NCBI RefSeq assembly: GCF_000225525.1
Contig: NZ_AGBF01000027.1
Span: 1-60,291 of the forward strand
Length of the DNA: 60,291 nt
From: Streptomyces zinciresistens K42
Lineage (GTDB): Bacteria; Actinomycetota; Actinomycetes; Streptomycetales; Streptomycetaceae
Direction: 5' to 3'
The notes below the pieces were generated by a model. The model saw only the letters and a list, made by a program, of their open reading frames with translations, ran no database searches and had not been told where the DNA came from. Made by a program: the position numbers and the translations under genes. Below are positions 1-8,759 of this stretch, one piece after another (the stretch's first letter is position 1; each line of letters starts with the position of its first letter).

Positions 1-35
1 CGCGTGGGGGCGCGGGCGGCGCGGGGCGCCCGGTG

Positions 36-479
36 TCAGACGGCGAGCCGGCGTTCCAGGAACGCCACGCCCTGGTCGACGGCGAGCAGGCGCCAGGACT
101 GCTTGGCCATGTCGTTGAGGGCGGACTCCCAGGCGCCGTCCCCCGCGTCGGGGGACAGGGAGGCGAGCAGGATGGTCGCGTACTCGTACCCGGTCCGTGC
201 GGCGACGGCGGCCCATTCGGCGGCGCCGGCGCGGTCCGCCTGGACGGCGCGGGCGGCCCTGGCGAAGTGGTCGCGGCTCTGCTCGTCGAGCCGCAGGGCG
301 TCGGCCAGCAGGCGTACGGTGTCCTGCCGCGGCCGTTCGACGCGCCCGTGTTCGAGGTCGCGGATGGCGCGCACGCTCAGCGCCGAGAAGTCGGCGAGCT
401 GCTGCTGGGTGTACCCCTCCCGGATGCGGTGGAACTGGAGCAGAGATCCGAAGGGGCTGGTTCTGGTGGGCGTGGTCAC
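36..479 (-). CDS. XRE-family helix-turn-helix regulator
   Basis: A 147-residue protein with an N-terminal Cro/C1-type helix-turn-helix at about residues 14-62 (TQQQLADFSALSVRAIRDLE is the recognisable core). The rest is alpha-helical, with no known ligand domain. The GTG start is preceded by an AGGA Shine-Dalgarno five bases away. It lies downstream of a short exported protein gene on the same strand. The roughly 200 bp between them is filled by an 8-bp tandem repeat, so its promoter or leader contains the repeat. Target genes are unknown. The family assignment is secure from the HTH; the function is not. Confidence 0.85.
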   Translation of the reverse strand: MTTPTRTSPFGSLLQFHRIREGYTQQQLADFSALSVRAIRDLEHGRVERPRQDTVRLLADALRLDEQSRDHFARAARAVQADRAGAAEWAAVAARTGYEYATILLASLSPDAGDGAWESALNDMAKQSWRLLAVDQGVAFLERRLAV

Positions 480-496
480 GGTTCCTGTCCCCCGTC

Positions 497-657
497 TCGT
501 GCCTCGGTGCCTCGGTGTCTCGGTGTCTCGGTGTCTCGGTGTCTCGGTGCCTCGGTGCCTCGGTGCCTCGGTGCCTAGGTACTTCGGTGCCTAGGTACTT
601 CGGTGTCTCGCGCCTCGGTACTTCGGCGCCTCGGCGCCTCGGTGCCTCGGCGTCTCG
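497..657. repeat. 8-bp tandem repeat, about 20 units
   Basis: The unit is GGTGCCTC with variants GGTGTCTC, GGTGCCTA and GGTACTTC. The period of 8 holds for the first 14 or so units, then one 7-base unit interrupts it. It fills the gap between the start of the XRE gene (479) and the stop of the exported peptide gene (682), so it is in the 5' region of the regulator. Confidence 0.9.
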
Positions 658-681
658 CGTTCCGCCGCCAGGGAGGGGCGC

Positions 682-876
682 TCACTGCCAGCCGGTGGTG
701 TCCTTGCCGGCGGTCGGGTCGGCGGAGGGGGTGGCGGTGGTCTCGTCGGCGACGACCCGCATGCCGGCGCCGGCGGACCCGGCGTGCGCGCCGACCGCGG
801 CGAGGCCGACGGCGGGCACCGCGACGAGGGCGAGAGTGGCGGCGAACTTAGCGACAATGTTGGACATAGCGGACAT
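682..876 (-). CDS. short exported peptide, 64 aa
   Basis: A 64-residue product with a signal peptide: short N-terminus with one Lys, a hydrophobic stretch at about residues 10-30, and a likely AHA or similar cleavage region near residue 31. The mature part is only about 33 residues, acidic and Thr-rich, without cysteine. The ATG at 876 has AGGAGG at 884-889, seven bases away; a second in-frame ATG lies at 867. It is the upstream neighbour of the XRE regulator on the same strand. No family is recognised; the mature peptide could be a signal or a surface peptide, but nothing in the sequence decides that. Confidence 0.65.
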   Translation of the reverse strand: MSAMSNIVAKFAATLALVAVPAVGLAAVGAHAGSAGAGMRVVADETTATPSADPTAGKDTTGWQ

Positions 877-1025
877 GAAACGGCCTCCTGACCGACGGTG
901 CGGCGAATGGATCGTGGGGATCTGCCGGGAGGCCGCGTGCGGGCCTCCGGGTCCCGGTGACGTCCGCCCCGTGGAGGGCTTCCGTCTTCCGGTGCCACCA
1001 CTCTCGGCCCGGCGCCGAGCGTCTG

Positions 1026-1388
1026 TCAGCTCGCGGACGTGTCCTCATCCGGCAGCCGCATAGTCCGTCCATCGCCACCAGGGTGTTCCAGGAGGCGGTC
1101 GAAGTACACCCCCACGAGCGCCGCCGAGCAGCTGGTGATCCGGCTCCTGCGCAGCGCGGGCACGCGCGCGACGCTGCGCCGCGAGACCGCGAGCGCGGAC
1201 TCCTCGGCGACCAGGAGGGACTCGGCGGTGACGTAGACCCCGACGGTCAGCGCCTGCCCGCCGCACGGGTGGACGCTCACGTGCTCGACACCCTCCGCGG
1301 ACGTGGCCTGCGCGATGAACTGTGCGGCCAGATCGTCCGGCACCCGGAAGTCGCGGGGCGTGTGCAGGCGCACATGAATGAGATGCAT
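1026..1388 (-). CDS. hypothetical protein, about 120 aa
   Basis: A mixed alpha/beta protein of about 120 residues, beginning MHLIHVRLHTPRDF, with a Cys-Gly-Gly in the middle and an acidic tail. It is divergent from the LuxR-type regulator at 1574, sharing an intergenic region of about 185 bp. The open frame continues upstream without a stop, but protein-like composition begins at the ATG at 1388. GGAGG sits directly against this ATG, so a start a few codons downstream (ATT 1379 or GTG 1373) is possible. No domain is recognised. Confidence 0.55.
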   Translation of the reverse strand: MHLIHVRLHTPRDFRVPDDLAAQFIAQATSAEGVEHVSVHPCGGQALTVGVYVTAESLLVAEESALAVSRRSVARVPALRRSRITSCSAALVGVYFDRLLEHPGGDGRTMRLPDEDTSAS

Positions 1389-1573
1389 CCTCCGACACTC
1401 GGCAAGCAACCCGGCACCGGCAAGCCGGAAAGCTGGACGCTTTCTGCCAGTGCCTGAAATGGCCACCTTCCCCGGCAATGGAACCCTCGGGATTTCTCCG
1501 GGAACTGGTGACACCCGGGTATGCGTGCTTGGATGTCCCCCGTTGTCGAACAGCCAACAGCCCGGGGGAGAGC

Positions 1574-2575
1574 ATGGTTTTGGCTGCACTCGGTCTTGAC
1601 CGGACCTGTGAATCCGTCTACCGCGCACTGCTCGCCCGGCCGCGGTCCGGCCTGGGCGAACTGCGGCGGGAGCTGGGCCTTTCGGACGCGGACCTGCGCG
1701 GCGCGCTCGACAAGCTCAGTGAACTGGCCCTGATCCGGACCTCCTCAGAGGCTCCGCACTCCTTTCGGGCCGTGGATCCGGAGATCGGTGTGCAGGCGCT
1801 CATCGCACGCCAGCAGGAACGTTTGGCCACCGAGCAGCAGCGCATCGAGCAACTCCGGCTCGCGGCCGCCCATCTGACGGCGGAGTTCTCGCTGGCCCGG
1901 CCGCGGCACCTCACCGAGGAGGTCGAACGCCTCGACAGCATCGAGGAGATACGCGACCGCATCAGCATCCTCGTCAAGGACGTCGCCTCGGACGTGATGA
2001 CGCTGGCGCCGGACGGCGCCCAGACCACGGAGAACATGGAGGCGGCCCATCCCCAGGACCTGGAACTGCTCGGACGCGGGGTGCGGATGCGGACCGTCTA
2101 TCTGGACAGCGTGCGCAACAGCCCCGCGACGAACGCCTACGCGAAGTGGCTCACCGGGCTGGGCGGCGAGGTGCGTACCGCCCCGTCCCTGCCCATCCGC
2201 CTGATGATCCTGGACCACCGCACGGCCATCGTGCCGACCGACGAGGAGGACAGCGGGGCCGGCGCGCTGGTGCTGACCGGGAGCGGCACCCTGACCGCCC
2301 TGAGCGCCCTCTTCGAGACCCTCTGGGAGAACGCCGTGCCGCTCGGGACGGCGGCCCGCGACCGCAACGAGCGCGGTCTGACGCCCCAGGAGGCGGAGGC
2401 TCTGCGCCTGTTGAGCCGCGGGCTGACCGACGAGGTGGTCGCCAAGCGGCTCGGGGTCTCCCCGCGCACCGCGCGGCGCATCGCGGCCGACCTGATGGAA
2501 CTCCTGGGTGCCCGCAGCCGCTTCCAGGCCGGTTGCCGGGCCGTGGCGAGAGGGTGGCTCGATGGGGACGAATGA
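1574..2575 (+). CDS. TrmB/LuxR-type transcriptional regulator
   Basis: A 333-residue regulator with two DNA-binding-like parts. Residues 1-70 form a TrmB-like winged helix (LGELRRELGLSDADLRGALD), followed by a coiled region at about 80-110. The middle resembles the phospholipase-D-like sensor domain of TrmB-type regulators. A LuxR HTH lies at about 267-315 (LTPQEAEALRLLSRGLTDEV then a conserved VSPRTARR helix). The ATG at 1574 follows GGGGGAG. Such proteins in actinomycetes often sit beside short secreted proteins, as here (2894 and 3147). The effector is unknown. The longer frame upstream of 1574 is poor protein and was not used. Confidence 0.85.
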   Translation: MVLAALGLDRTCESVYRALLARPRSGLGELRRELGLSDADLRGALDKLSELALIRTSSEAPHSFRAVDPEIGVQALIARQQERLATEQQRIEQLRLAAAHLTAEFSLARPRHLTEEVERLDSIEEIRDRISILVKDVASDVMTLAPDGAQTTENMEAAHPQDLELLGRGVRMRTVYLDSVRNSPATNAYAKWLTGLGGEVRTAPSLPIRLMILDHRTAIVPTDEEDSGAGALVLTGSGTLTALSALFETLWENAVPLGTAARDRNERGLTPQEAEALRLLSRGLTDEVVAKRLGVSPRTARRIAADLMELLGARSRFQAGCRAVARGWLDGDE

Positions 2576-2893
2576 CGGTGGAATAAGGGCGGCCGGTTCG
2601 TGGCGGCGGAACTTCCGGGCGGATATCGCGGCCCGATCGCGGCGCCCCGGGAATTCCCCCGCGGCCGGAAAGAAACCGGCCATTCCTGCACCCGCCGAGT
2701 TCCCTTCGGCCCCTGTAGGGCGGTGTTCTGCCGGTCGGCCGCCGCCGCAACTGCCGCCCGTGGCGCGACCGGGCGCCTAGCCTGCTGCCCTTGTGAGCGG
2801 CTGCGAATCCGTCGCGGCCGTGCGTGTCCGTCCAGGTGGTCTCGCGCCGTCCGACGGCGGTGCCCGGGACCGCTCCACAGTGAAGGAGTCGTC
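2576..2893. other. 318-bp intergenic region
   Basis: No gene is seen. It contains short GC-rich hairpins, one being GCCGG-N7-CCGGC around 2672. The promoter of the exported peptide at 2894 must lie in its right half. Confidence 0.5.
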
Positions 2894-3127
2894 ATGAAGA
2901 ACTCGACCAGAACGGCTGCGGCGACCGGGGCCGCGGCCCTGCTCGCCGCCGGATTCCTCGCGGCGGGTGCCGGCGCGGCCGGCGCCGCCCCCGCCAAGGC
3001 CGAGCGCATCACCTCGGCGGCGCAGCTGACGGCGAGCATCCAGCAGGCCGCGGCGGCGGAGCTGGCGGACGGCGGCGCGGACCTGAGCACGAACCCCGTC
3101 GGCCGGGCCGCCGTGGCCCCCTTCTGA
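2894..3127 (+). CDS. short exported protein, 77 aa
   Basis: The first 33 residues are a classical signal peptide: MKNSTRT followed by a long Ala/Gly hydrophobic core, with cleavage likely after GAAGA. The mature peptide is about 44 residues, with two Lys/Arg-containing helical stretches and no cysteine. The ATG follows GAAGGAG. The Cys-rich gene at 3147 starts 19 bases later, so the two are probably cotranscribed, downstream of the TrmB/LuxR-type regulator. No family is recognised. Confidence 0.7.
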   Translation: MKNSTRTAAATGAAALLAAGFLAAGAGAAGAAPAKAERITSAAQLTASIQQAAAAELADGGADLSTNPVGRAAVAPF

Positions 3128-3146
3128 CCCACGGAGGGCGGGAACC

Positions 3147-3611
3147 GTGGACGAGGACGAGGTCCCGACGAGCTGGTGTCCCAGCGGTGAGGCGCACGCG
3201 CCCGAGGCGGTCGTCCTCGGGGTGCGGTCCGGGCAGGACGGGGCGGTGGTCTACCTGGCCGACCCCGTGCCCGCGTCGCGGGTGCTGGGCGAGGTGCCCG
3301 AGGGGGTGGACCCGCGCCGCATCCTGCGGTTCGCCTCGCACTGCGTCAGCGGCTGCGTGAACCGCAGGGGCGACGACTGCACGCTGGTCGAGCGGGTGCT
3401 CGCGAAGCCTCCGGCCGGGGCGGCCGGGGTCCCGCGGTGCCATCTGCGCACCCGGTGCCAGTGGTGGAGCCAGAGCGGCGTCGACGCCTGCCGGCGCTGT
3501 CCGGCCGTCTCGACCCGGCACCGGGCCGACGACGAGCTGGCCGAGCTGATCGCGGATCCCGCGACGACCCGCGAGCAGTTGGACGCCTGGATCGCCGCCG
3601 AGGCGGGCTGA
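3147..3611 (+). CDS. Cys-rich cytoplasmic protein, 154 aa
   Basis: A 154-residue soluble protein with ten or so cysteines in clusters. C-x3-C (SHCVSGC) is followed eight residues later by another Cys. Further on is C-x5-C (RCHLRTRC), and finally C-x2-C (ACRRC). This spacing fits a metal site, an iron-sulfur cluster or zinc, but no family signature is complete. There is no signal peptide. The GTG start follows GGAGGG. Its position directly after an exported peptide suggests a common operon; a role in modifying or sensing is speculation. Confidence 0.7.
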   Translation: MDEDEVPTSWCPSGEAHAPEAVVLGVRSGQDGAVVYLADPVPASRVLGEVPEGVDPRRILRFASHCVSGCVNRRGDDCTLVERVLAKPPAGAAGVPRCHLRTRCQWWSQSGVDACRRCPAVSTRHRADDELAELIADPATTREQLDAWIAAEAG

Positions 3612-3675
3612 GTCCGCGGGGCCTTCGCCGGTTCCGCGGCGAAGGCCCACGTCCCGCGCGCGCGGCGCGGGGCGC

Positions 3676-4302
3676 TCAGCCCTCCCCGGGGAGCTCGAAG
3701 GTGCCGTACTCGGGGCGCCCTGCCAGGGCGTAGGAGTTGATGGCCACCCCCTTGCCCGTGACGCTGCCGCCGGTGTGCCGGAAGGCGGTGGGCCGGGCGC
3801 CCTCGGGGAACAGGCGGTGGCCGGTGCCGAGCACGACGGGGAACGTCAGCAGGTGCAGGGTGTCCACGAGGTCCAGCGCCAGCAGGGAGCGGACGAGGGC
3901 GCCGCTGCCGTGCACCTGGATCTCGCCGTCGGTGCGCTCCTTGAGGGCGCCCACCTCCTTGCCGAGGTCGCCCGCGAGCACCGTGGTGGACTCCCAGGCG
4001 GGGTCGGTGAGGGTGGCGGAGGGGACGTACTTCGGCAGGGTGTTCAGCTTGGCGGCGACCGGGTCGGCGGGATCGGTGACCTTCGGCCAGAACGAGGCGA
4101 AGATGTCGTACGTGCGGCGCCCGAGGAGGAAGGCGGCCGGACGGGTGAAGACCCCGCCGACGAAGCGGCCGAAGTCCTCGTCGTTGTAGGGGAAGCTCCA
4201 GCCGCCGTGCGGGAAGCCGCCGCGGGTGTCCTCCTCCGCGCCGCCGGGCGCCTGGTAGACGCCGTCGAGCGTGACGAAGAGGGTGGAGACGAGCGTGCCC
4301 AT
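3676..4302 (-). CDS. dihydrofolate reductase family (RibD C-terminal-like) protein
   Basis: A 208-residue member of the RibD_C/DHFR-like superfamily of NADPH-dependent reductases. The sequence begins LVSTLFVTLDGVYQAPGG, has the LLGRRTYDIFASFW segment near residue 60, and the nucleotide-site segment IQVHGSGALVRSLL near residue 127. VVLGTGHRLFPEG follows near 155. Length matches the family, whose members are usually annotated only as dihydrofolate reductase family protein. A true folate or riboflavin role is not indicated by the neighbours. It is a single gene with its own start at ATG 4302. Confidence 0.9.
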   Translation of the reverse strand: MGTLVSTLFVTLDGVYQAPGGAEEDTRGGFPHGGWSFPYNDEDFGRFVGGVFTRPAAFLLGRRTYDIFASFWPKVTDPADPVAAKLNTLPKYVPSATLTDPAWESTTVLAGDLGKEVGALKERTDGEIQVHGSGALVRSLLALDLVDTLHLLTFPVVLGTGHRLFPEGARPTAFRHTGGSVTGKGVAINSYALAGRPEYGTFELPGEG

Positions 4303-4610
4303 GGGGAGTGCCTCTTTTCCGGGGTGAGTCCTGCTGTCATCACCTCAGACCCCCCGGGCACCCGCAACTCATCGGTGGCGGGCCGGGGGACGCGGCGTCC
4401 GGTGGCCGCCGGTGGCGCGGTGCGGGCCGCGCGGGGACGCACGCGTGACGATGATCGAGGTGGCCTCCGCGGTCGCGCATCTCGCGGGGCGGGGTTCGTC
4501 ACGGGTGCCGAGTTCACCGTCGACGGCCCTCACGCGGCGTGCGGGCCGTGGGGCGCGCCGGTGCTGTCCCGCCCGTCGCGCCCCACGGGTACCGCGCCCG
4601 CGGGGGGCTG
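4303..4610. other. intergenic region with decayed dehydrogenase end
   Basis: No intact gene. The only recognisable content is the short-chain dehydrogenase remnant listed at 4446-4557; the rest is GC-rich and uninformative. Confidence 0.5.
4446..4557 (+). pseudogene. C-terminal remnant of a short-chain dehydrogenase/reductase
   Basis: One frame reads EVASAVAHLAG and, after a shift, another reads AGFVTGAEFTVDG. Together they match the conserved end of classical SDR enzymes (E-I/V-A-x-x-V-x-F-L-A-G...F-V-T-G-x-x-x-x-V-D-G). Nothing upstream continues the gene and the frame changes inside the motif, so this is a decayed fragment. Confidence 0.6.
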
Positions 4611-5726
4611 TCAGCCGCCGAGCTCCTGGTGGCGGGCGGTGAGCCCGGCCGCGCCCGCCTCCGTCAGCGAGCCGTGCAGCCGCAGCCGGGAGATGCCGCC
4701 GTCGGGGAAGATGTCCACGCGCGCGTGCGTGCCGACGGCGGGGACCGGCAGGACGAAGCGGTGGTTGGTGTCGGGCTGGAGGCGGGTGCGTTCGAGGACG
4801 GGCGTCCACGCGCCGTCCTCGCCGTCGCGGACCGAGACGGCCGCCCAGCCGGCGCTGTTGCCCTTGAGGTACGCCGTGTCGATCTCGACCGCCCGGATCA
4901 GGCACTGCGCGGCCAGCCGGTAGTCGATCCAGTCGTTGCCCCGGTCGCGGCGCCTGCGGGTCTCCCAGCCGTCGTCCATCTTGCGCGAGCGGCCCGGCTG
5001 GATGGTGTGGGTGGCGGGCGAGTAGAAGAGGTCGGAGGCGTCCTCGACCCGGCCGCCGTTCTCCAGGGCGACCACGTCGAAGGTGCCGAGGACCTCCAGC
5101 CAGCGGGGGTCGGGCACGACCTCGCCGTGGACGCGCAGCCGGGCGATGCCGCCGTCGGGGTGCTGGCTGACCCGCAGATGGGTGAAGCGCGCCTCGGCCG
5201 CCACGGCGAACCCGTTCGCGGCGTGGCCGCCGACGGGTGTGCGCGGGACGAGGGTCGTCCACTTGACGTCGTCGGCGAGCAGTTCCTCCGGCGACGGGGC
5301 GCCGGCCACCGCCGTGGCCTCGACGGACACGGCCTGCGGGTAGTTGCCGCGGAAGTGGGCGGTGTCGACGACGATCCCGCGGATCACGCCGGGCGTGCCG
5401 AGGCGTATCAGCGCCCAGTCGTGGTCCTCGGCGGTCGGCCAGGGGTGGTCGGCGGAGGCGCCGCGCCGCCGGCGGGTCTCCCAGCCGTCCATGATCTTGC
5501 CCTTGTGCCCGAAGCGCTCGGGGTCGAACTCGGCCCGCTCGGGCACCAGCAGGTTCTCGCGCTGGGCGAAGAACTCGTCGTTGGCGGCGATGACTCCGGC
5601 GCCGAGGCGGCGGTCGGCGAGGTCGGCGTACCGGGTGAAGGGGAAGTCGGCGGTGCGGTAGTCCGCGTAGGGGTCGCCGCCGCTGTAGGGGTGGGCGTCG
5701 CCGGTGAACGTGGGGATCGCCGTCAC
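4611..5726 (-). CDS. alc: allantoicase
   Basis: Hydrolyses allantoate to ureidoglycolate and urea. The 371-residue protein shows the duplicated allantoicase fold. The first repeat has KIMDGWETRRRRG at about residues 77-89 and DTAHFRGNYP near 121; the second has KMDDGWETRRRRD near 250 and DTAYLKGN. Length fits the family. The GTG at 5726 gives the start VTAIPTFTGDAHPY; a GAAAGG Shine-Dalgarno lies somewhat far upstream (about 14 bases). The gene begins only 38 bases after allantoinase, so the two form an operon controlled from the allB promoter. Confidence 0.96.
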   Translation of the reverse strand: MTAIPTFTGDAHPYSGGDPYADYRTADFPFTRYADLADRRLGAGVIAANDEFFAQRENLLVPERAEFDPERFGHKGKIMDGWETRRRRGASADHPWPTAEDHDWALIRLGTPGVIRGIVVDTAHFRGNYPQAVSVEATAVAGAPSPEELLADDVKWTTLVPRTPVGGHAANGFAVAAEARFTHLRVSQHPDGGIARLRVHGEVVPDPRWLEVLGTFDVVALENGGRVEDASDLFYSPATHTIQPGRSRKMDDGWETRRRRDRGNDWIDYRLAAQCLIRAVEIDTAYLKGNSAGWAAVSVRDGEDGAWTPVLERTRLQPDTNHRFVLPVPAVGTHARVDIFPDGGISRLRLHGSLTEAGAAGLTARHQELGG

Positions 5727-5764
5727 GGTGATCAGGTCTGCCTTTCGGGCTCGATGGGTGGGAT

Positions 5765-7105
5765 TCAGCTGGTGCGGGTGAGCAGCCGCCCCTTCGGGTC
5801 GGTGAACTCGCCGCCCGCGACGATGCGTTCGCCGCGCAGCCAGGTGGACTTCACGACGCCGTGCAGCGTCCTGCCCGCGTACGCCGTCACGCGGTTGCGG
5901 TGCTGGAGGGCGGCCGGGTCGACGGTGAACGCGGCGTCGGGTGCGAGGACGGCGAAGTCGGCGTCGCGGCCGGGGGCGATGGCGCCCTTGCGGTCGTCGA
6001 GTCCGACGAGTTCGGCGGTGCGCGTGGACATCCAGCGCACGACGTCCTCCAGGCCGTGGCCGCGCCTGCGGGCCTCGGTCCACACGGCCGCCAGGCTGAG
6101 CTGGAGTCCGGAGATCCCGCCCCAGGCGGTGGCGAAGTCGTCGGTCTTCAGGTCGGCGGTGGAGGGCGAGTGGTCGGTGACCACGCAGTCGATGGTGCCG
6201 TCGGCCAGCGCCTGCCAGAGCAGGTCCTGGTTGGCGGCCTCGCGGATCGGCGGGCAGCACTTGAACTCGCTGGCGCCGTCGGGGACTTCCTCGGCGGTGA
6301 GGGTGAGGTAGTGCGGGCAGGTCTCGACGCTGATCCGGACGCCCTCGCGCCGGGCCCGCGCGATCAGCGGCAGGGCGTCGCCGGAGGACAGGTGCAGGAC
6401 GTGCACGCGGGCGTTCAGCCGGGCGGCCTGCGCGATCAGTTGGGCGATCGCGGTGTCCTCGGCGTCGCGCGGGCGCGAGGCGAGGAAGTCGGCGTACCGG
6501 GGGCCGCCGTGCCGCGGGGCCGCGTCGAGGTGGCGGGGGTCCTCGGCGTGCACGATGAGCAGGCCGCCGAAGGAGGTGATCTCGGCCAGGGAGCGGGCGA
6601 GCCCGTCCTGGTCGAGGTGCGGGAACTCCTCGACGCCGGACGGGGAGAGGAACGCCTTGAAGCCGAGGACGCCGGCCTCGTGCAGGGGGCGCAGGTCCTT
6701 GACGTTGCCGGGCAGGGCGCCGCCCCAGAAGCCGACGTCGATGTGGGCCTTGTCGGCGGCGACCTCGCGCTTGACGCGCAGGCCGTCGACGGTGGTGGTC
6801 GGCGGGAGGGAGTTGAGGGGCATGTCGACGAGGGTGGTGATGCCGCCGGCCGCCGCGGCGCGGGTGGCGGTCCAGAAGCCCTCCCACTCGGTGCGGCCGG
6901 GGTCGTTGACGTGCACGTGCGTGTCGACCAGGCCGGGCAGCAGGACGTCGTCGCCGAGTTCCTCCAGCCGGGCGCCGGGCGGGACGTCGGCGTCGTGGCC
7001 GAGTACGGCCGTGATCGTGCCGGCGGAGACGGCGACCGAGGCGGGCCGCGTCCCTTCCGGGGTGATGACGCGCGTGGAGCGCAGCACCAGTTCGGCGTCG
7101 GACAC
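5765..7105 (-). CDS. allB: allantoinase
   Basis: Hydrolyses the ring of allantoin to allantoate. This 446-residue cyclic amidohydrolase has the metal-binding [11 protein letters not shown] at residues 61-71, the bridging lysine region [11 protein letters not shown] near residue 150, and a later HAEDPRH motif. It begins with GTG at 7105 behind an AGAGGGG Shine-Dalgarno. It is the first gene of the allB-alc pair, transcribed divergently from allR. Two abutting palindromes lie 28-59 bases upstream of the start (7133-7164), where they would overlap the promoter or leader. Confidence 0.97.
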   Translation of the reverse strand: MSDAELVLRSTRVITPEGTRPASVAVSAGTITAVLGHDADVPPGARLEELGDDVLLPGLVDTHVHVNDPGRTEWEGFWTATRAAAAGGITTLVDMPLNSLPPTTTVDGLRVKREVAADKAHIDVGFWGGALPGNVKDLRPLHEAGVLGFKAFLSPSGVEEFPHLDQDGLARSLAEITSFGGLLIVHAEDPRHLDAAPRHGGPRYADFLASRPRDAEDTAIAQLIAQAARLNARVHVLHLSSGDALPLIARARREGVRISVETCPHYLTLTAEEVPDGASEFKCCPPIREAANQDLLWQALADGTIDCVVTDHSPSTADLKTDDFATAWGGISGLQLSLAAVWTEARRRGHGLEDVVRWMSTRTAELVGLDDRKGAIAPGRDADFAVLAPDAAFTVDPAALQHRNRVTAYAGRTLHGVVKSTWLRGERIVAGGEFTDPKGRLLTRTS

Positions 7106-7132
7106 CCGTACCCCTCTCTGCCGCCCCGTTGC

Positions 7133-7164
7133 TTCCGCGAGGCGGAATTCAACTTTCTGTTGAA
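7133..7164. promoter_or_regulatory. abutting palindromes at the allB promoter
   Basis: Site A is TTCC-GCGAGGC-GGAA at 7133-7147. Site B is TTCAAC-TTTCT-GTTGAA at 7148-7164, a perfect inverted repeat directly joined to it. Both types recur at other promoters of the pathway. Binding of AllR to type A is inferred, not shown. Confidence 0.75.
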
Positions 7165-7238
7165 AGTCTCATCCCCCGCCCCCGCGCCGTCAAGGGCACA
7201 CTTCTCCCCGGTGCACCCGCCACGGCACCTCTGGACGT

Positions 7239-7274
7239 TTCCACAAAGCGGAAATACAATTCCGACAGGTAGAA
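7239..7274. promoter_or_regulatory. tandem A sites upstream of allR
   Basis: TTCC-ACAAAGC-GGAA at 7239-7253 is followed exactly 21 bp later by TTCC-GACAGGT-AGAA at 7260-7274 (one mismatch). The pair lies about 80-115 bases before the allR start, consistent with autoregulation by an IclR-type protein. Confidence 0.65.
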
Positions 7275-7353
7275 CGTAGTGACGCACAAACGGGAAGTCG
7301 ACCGACCCGCGGGTAGGCTTCTGCCTTCCCACCGGTCCCGAAAGGAACGCGCC

Positions 7354-8148
7354 GTGCCGACGTCCAGCGCCAGCACCACCGACTCCGCCAGGTCCAGCGG
7401 CGGCGGGGTCCAGTCACTAGAGCGCGCCTTCGACCTGCTGGAGCGGATGGCCGACGCGGGCGGCGAGGTCGGCCTGAGCGAGCTGTCCGCCAGCAGCGGG
7501 CTGCCGCTGCCCACCATCCACCGTCTCATGCGCACCCTGGTCGCGTGCGGGTACGTCCGCCAGCAGCCCAACCGCCGCTACGCCCTGGGCCCCCGGCTGA
7601 TCCGCCTCGGCGAGTCCGCCTCCCGGCTGCTGGGCACCTGGGCCCGCCCGTACCTCGCCCGGCTGGTCGAGGAGACCGGCGAGACGGCGAACATGGCCCT
7701 GCTGGACGGCGACGAGATCGTCTACGTCGCGCAGGTGCCCTCCAAGCACTCCATGCGGATGTTCACCGAGGTCGGCCGGCGCGTCCTGCCGCACTCCACG
7801 GGCGTCGGCAAGGCCCTGCTCGCCGGGTTCCCGCCGCAGGAGGTGCGGGCGCTGCTGGCGCGCACCGGGATGCCGGCCGCCACGGAGCGGACGATCACCA
7901 CGCCGGACGGCTTCCTCGCGGCGCTGGAGGACGTGCGGCGCACCGGTTACGCGGTCGACGACAACGAACAGGAGGTCGGGGTGCGCTGTCTCGCGGTGCC
8001 CGTCCCCGACTCCCCCACCGCCGCCGCCCTCTCGATCTCCGGCCCGGCCGGACGGGTGACCGAGGCGGCCACCGACAAGATCGTGCCGGTGCTCCTCCAG
8101 GTCGCCGCCGAACTGTCCGAGGCACTGGCCACCCAGAACAGCGCCTGA
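7354..8148 (+). CDS. allR: IclR-family regulator of allantoin catabolism (AllR)
   Basis: A 264-residue IclR-type protein. The winged helix at about residues 18-75 contains LSELSASSGLPLPTIHRLMR, and the C-terminal effector-binding domain contains HSTGVGKALLAGF and the VDDNEQEVGVRCLAVPV segment. AllR of S. coelicolor is known to repress allantoin genes; identity here rests on the family and on divergence from allB. I chose the GTG at 7354, preceded by AAAGGAA, over a longer frame starting at 7279, because the extra 25 residues are not IclR-like and would cover the tandem A sites. Confidence 0.9.
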   Translation: MPTSSASTTDSARSSGGGVQSLERAFDLLERMADAGGEVGLSELSASSGLPLPTIHRLMRTLVACGYVRQQPNRRYALGPRLIRLGESASRLLGTWARPYLARLVEETGETANMALLDGDEIVYVAQVPSKHSMRMFTEVGRRVLPHSTGVGKALLAGFPPQEVRALLARTGMPAATERTITTPDGFLAALEDVRRTGYAVDDNEQEVGVRCLAVPVPDSPTAAALSISGPAGRVTEAATDKIVPVLLQVAAELSEALATQNSA

Positions 8149-8251
8149 CCCGCAGGGCGGCCGGCCCGGAAGGGACACGGGCGCCGCCGCCCGTGGCGCG
8201 GGCGAGCGGGCGGGGGCATCCGGGCCGGGCGGCCCCCGCCACCGGCCCTCC

Positions 8252-8572
8252 TCAGCCGCGTCCGCGCGCGGGCGGGCCGAACAATTCGACGGCGTCCCGC
8301 ACCTGGGTGAGCCCCGGGGACAGCGCGCTCACCGATCCGATGGCCCCGGCGATCAGCAGCAGCGATCTGCGCAGCCGGGGCGGCTCGGGCCGCCCCGAGA
8401 GGGCCATCGCCGCGAGCGCCGCCAGTTCGTCCTCGGCGATCCCCCGGTCGGGGAACTCCGAAGGATGCGCGGCGAGTTCGCGGCGCAGCCGGGACACGGC
8501 CGTCCGCAGTCGCACCACCCTCGGGTCCTCGTCGCTGCCCGTCACCGGCCTCTGCCTCACGCTCCGCACCAC
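8252..8572 (-). CDS. DUF5955-like small protein
   Basis: A 106-residue protein with a basic Arg-rich helical start, a region rich in Glu/Ala/Leu, and a hydrophobic stretch near residues 72-90 (LLLIAGAIGSVSAL). It resembles the small DUF5955 proteins found at this place in Streptomyces allantoin loci; that label is from memory of the family. Start is GTG 8572 or the adjacent GTG 8569, after GGGGGAGAG. It is convergent with allR and divergent from the MocA-like gene. Function unknown. Confidence 0.65.
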   Translation of the reverse strand: MVRSVRQRPVTGSDEDPRVVRLRTAVSRLRRELAAHPSEFPDRGIAEDELAALAAMALSGRPEPPRLRRSLLLIAGAIGSVSALSPGLTQVRDAVELFGPPARGRG

Positions 8573-8759
8573 AGCTCTCCCCCTCGCACGCCGTTGTGCG
8601 CCCGCGGTCGCGCAACCCCCTCCAAGCACCCCTCGCGGCAACTCGGGCGCCGGGACGCCGGTCAGTAAACGCCACCCGGTATCCGAGCACCACCACGCGG
8701 ACGCAAATTCAGCCCCGCGGGGGGCGAGCACGCGCGCATGTGTCAGGTATGCAGGAGGC

